NCBI GenBank assembly: GCA_900552115.1
Contig: URYP01000104.1
Coordinates: forward strand, 1-7,777
Origin: an uncultured Oscillospiraceae bacterium
GTDB taxonomy: Bacteria > Bacillota > Clostridia > Oscillospirales > Acutalibacteraceae
Length of the DNA stretch: 7,777 nucleotides
Direction of reading: 5' to 3'
Shown: piece after piece, positions 7,049 through 7,777 of the stretch
Layout of the letters: the number at the start of each line of letters is the position of its first letter
Position numbering within the stretch: the stretch's first letter is position 1
Made by a program: the position numbers and the translations under genes
The notes under the pieces: model-generated
What the model saw: the letters and a program-made list of their open reading frames with translations, nothing else
Told to the model about the DNA's origin: nothing
Database searches by the model: none

Positions 7049-7747
7049 GTGGACAATTCCCAGATACACGAAGGGCATCGGAAACGGGTCAAAAAGCGAT
7101 TTTTGGCCGAGGGCCTGTCCCATTTTGACCGGCATCAAGTTGTGGAATTGCTGCTCTTTTTCGGAATACCGCGAAAGGACACCAATGAACTGGCTCACCG
7201 GCTGCTCGACACCTTCGGTTCCCTGTCCGGCCTGATGGACGCACCCTATGAAGAGCTTTGCCGGGTGGAGGGTATGTCAGAAAACGCGGCAGTGCTGATT
7301 TGCTTTTGCAAGCAGCTTGCCCGGGAATACGCTTGTGACCAGCAGCGTATCGGCACGGTATTAAAAAGCCATCAGCGTATGGGGGAGTATGCCGTCCCCT
7401 TTTTTATGGGACTGGACCACGAGGCGGTATTGCTGGTTTGCCTGGACAATCGTTACCGGGTTCTGCACAGCGGCGTGTTAACCGACGGCAGCGTTAACGC
7501 GGCGGAAATCAATACCCGCATGATTTTGCAGAAAGCCCTGCGCCATAACGCCACGGCGGTCATTATTGCTCATAATCATCCCGGCGGCAGCGCCGTGCCC
7601 TCTTACGAGGATGTGATGACCACCAAATCGCTGAGGGAGGTTCTGCTGCCGGCAGGCATCACCCTGCTGGACCATATTGTGGTGGCGGGAGAAGAGTTTA
7701 CCTCCATGCAGAACACGCCCATGTGGGCGCCCCTATTTGATTTGTAA
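7049..7747 (+). CDS. radC: RadC family protein (UPF0758), JAMM/MPN domain
   Basis: The protein has 232 residues, normal for the family. The N-terminal third (EGHRKRVKKRF, then a helix-hairpin-helix-like region GSLSGLMDAPYEELCRVEGM, about 57-76) precedes a JAMM/MPN fold. The metal-site residues are visible: E125 in DHEAVLLV, then H175-N-H177-P and S185 with D188 in HNHPGGSAVPSYED. The domain resembles Zn-dependent deubiquitinase-fold hydrolases. The old DNA-repair assignment from E. coli is doubtful, because the radC102 mutation was later traced to recG, so the function is unsettled. It lies 48 bases after pyrE with no promoter or terminator between them and is probably co-transcribed. Pairing with addAB across the divergent promoter does not by itself show a repair role. 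Confidence 0.94.
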   Translation: MDNSQIHEGHRKRVKKRFLAEGLSHFDRHQVVELLLFFGIPRKDTNELAHRLLDTFGSLSGLMDAPYEELCRVEGMSENAAVLICFCKQLAREYACDQQRIGTVLKSHQRMGEYAVPFFMGLDHEAVLLVCLDNRYRVLHSGVLTDGSVNAAEINTRMILQKALRHNATAVIIAHNHPGGSAVPSYEDVMTTKSLREVLLPAGITLLDHIVVAGEEFTSMQNTPMWAPLFDL

Positions 7748-7763
7748 AGCGTACAAAACGGCA

Positions 7764-7777
7764 CGGCCCGAAAGGGC
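7764..7777 (+). terminator. Probable start of a rho-independent terminator, cut by the window edge
   Basis: Seventeen bases after the radC stop, GCCC (7766-7769), GAAA loop and GGGC (7774-7777) form a stem with a GNRA-type tetraloop. The preceding CG (7764-7765) could lengthen the stem if CG follows outside the window. Any T tract would lie beyond base 7777, so termination cannot be confirmed. Confidence 0.4.

Noticed and set aside
6392..7198. 268-residue minus-strand open frame opposite pyrE and the start of radC
   Set aside because: It spans two real genes and the gap between them, and its translation is a mirror of pyrE codon structure without a domain or SD.

Overview
The window is about 7.8 kb of fairly GC-rich coding DNA that looks like a Gram-positive Clostridia genome, possibly Oscillospiraceae/Ruminococcaceae-like. 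That lineage guess rests on an AddAB-type recombination nuclease instead of RecBCD, strong AGGAGG ribosome binding sites, a PyrE with a C-terminal CPLC motif, and a RadC of the clostridial sequence type. All genes except the first 60 or so bases belong to ordinary housekeeping families.

Layout. Bases 1 to about 60 read on the + strand as a piece of valyl-tRNA synthetase. This ends abruptly at about 55-63 inside the C-terminal direction of a minus-strand addA gene. From there to 6276 runs a tight minus-strand operon, transcribed right to left: an RluA-family pseudouridine synthase (5308-6276), then addB (1936-5295), then addA (from 1943, running off the left edge). A gap of 148 bases (6277-6424) carries two back-to-back promoters with a perfect 12-bp inverted repeat. 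To the right, on the + strand, lie pyrE (6425-7000) and radC (7049-7747), followed by the start of a probable terminator at the window edge.

How the genes work together. AddA and AddB form one helicase-nuclease that processes double-strand breaks for RecA loading. The 8-base overlap of their genes fits matched synthesis. The pseudouridine synthase is co-transcribed but acts on rRNA. PyrE makes OMP in pyrimidine synthesis, and RadC is a conserved JAMM-fold protein of unsettled function.

The most notable point is the left edge. AddA homology stops after about 629 residues, roughly half the usual protein, before helicase motifs V/VI and the nuclease domain, and it meets an oppositely oriented valS fragment. 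This is either a real rearrangement breakpoint that destroyed both genes or, more likely, an assembly/cloning chimera. I found no convincing undescribed system in the window. No tRNA, rRNA, CRISPR array or insertion sequence was seen.
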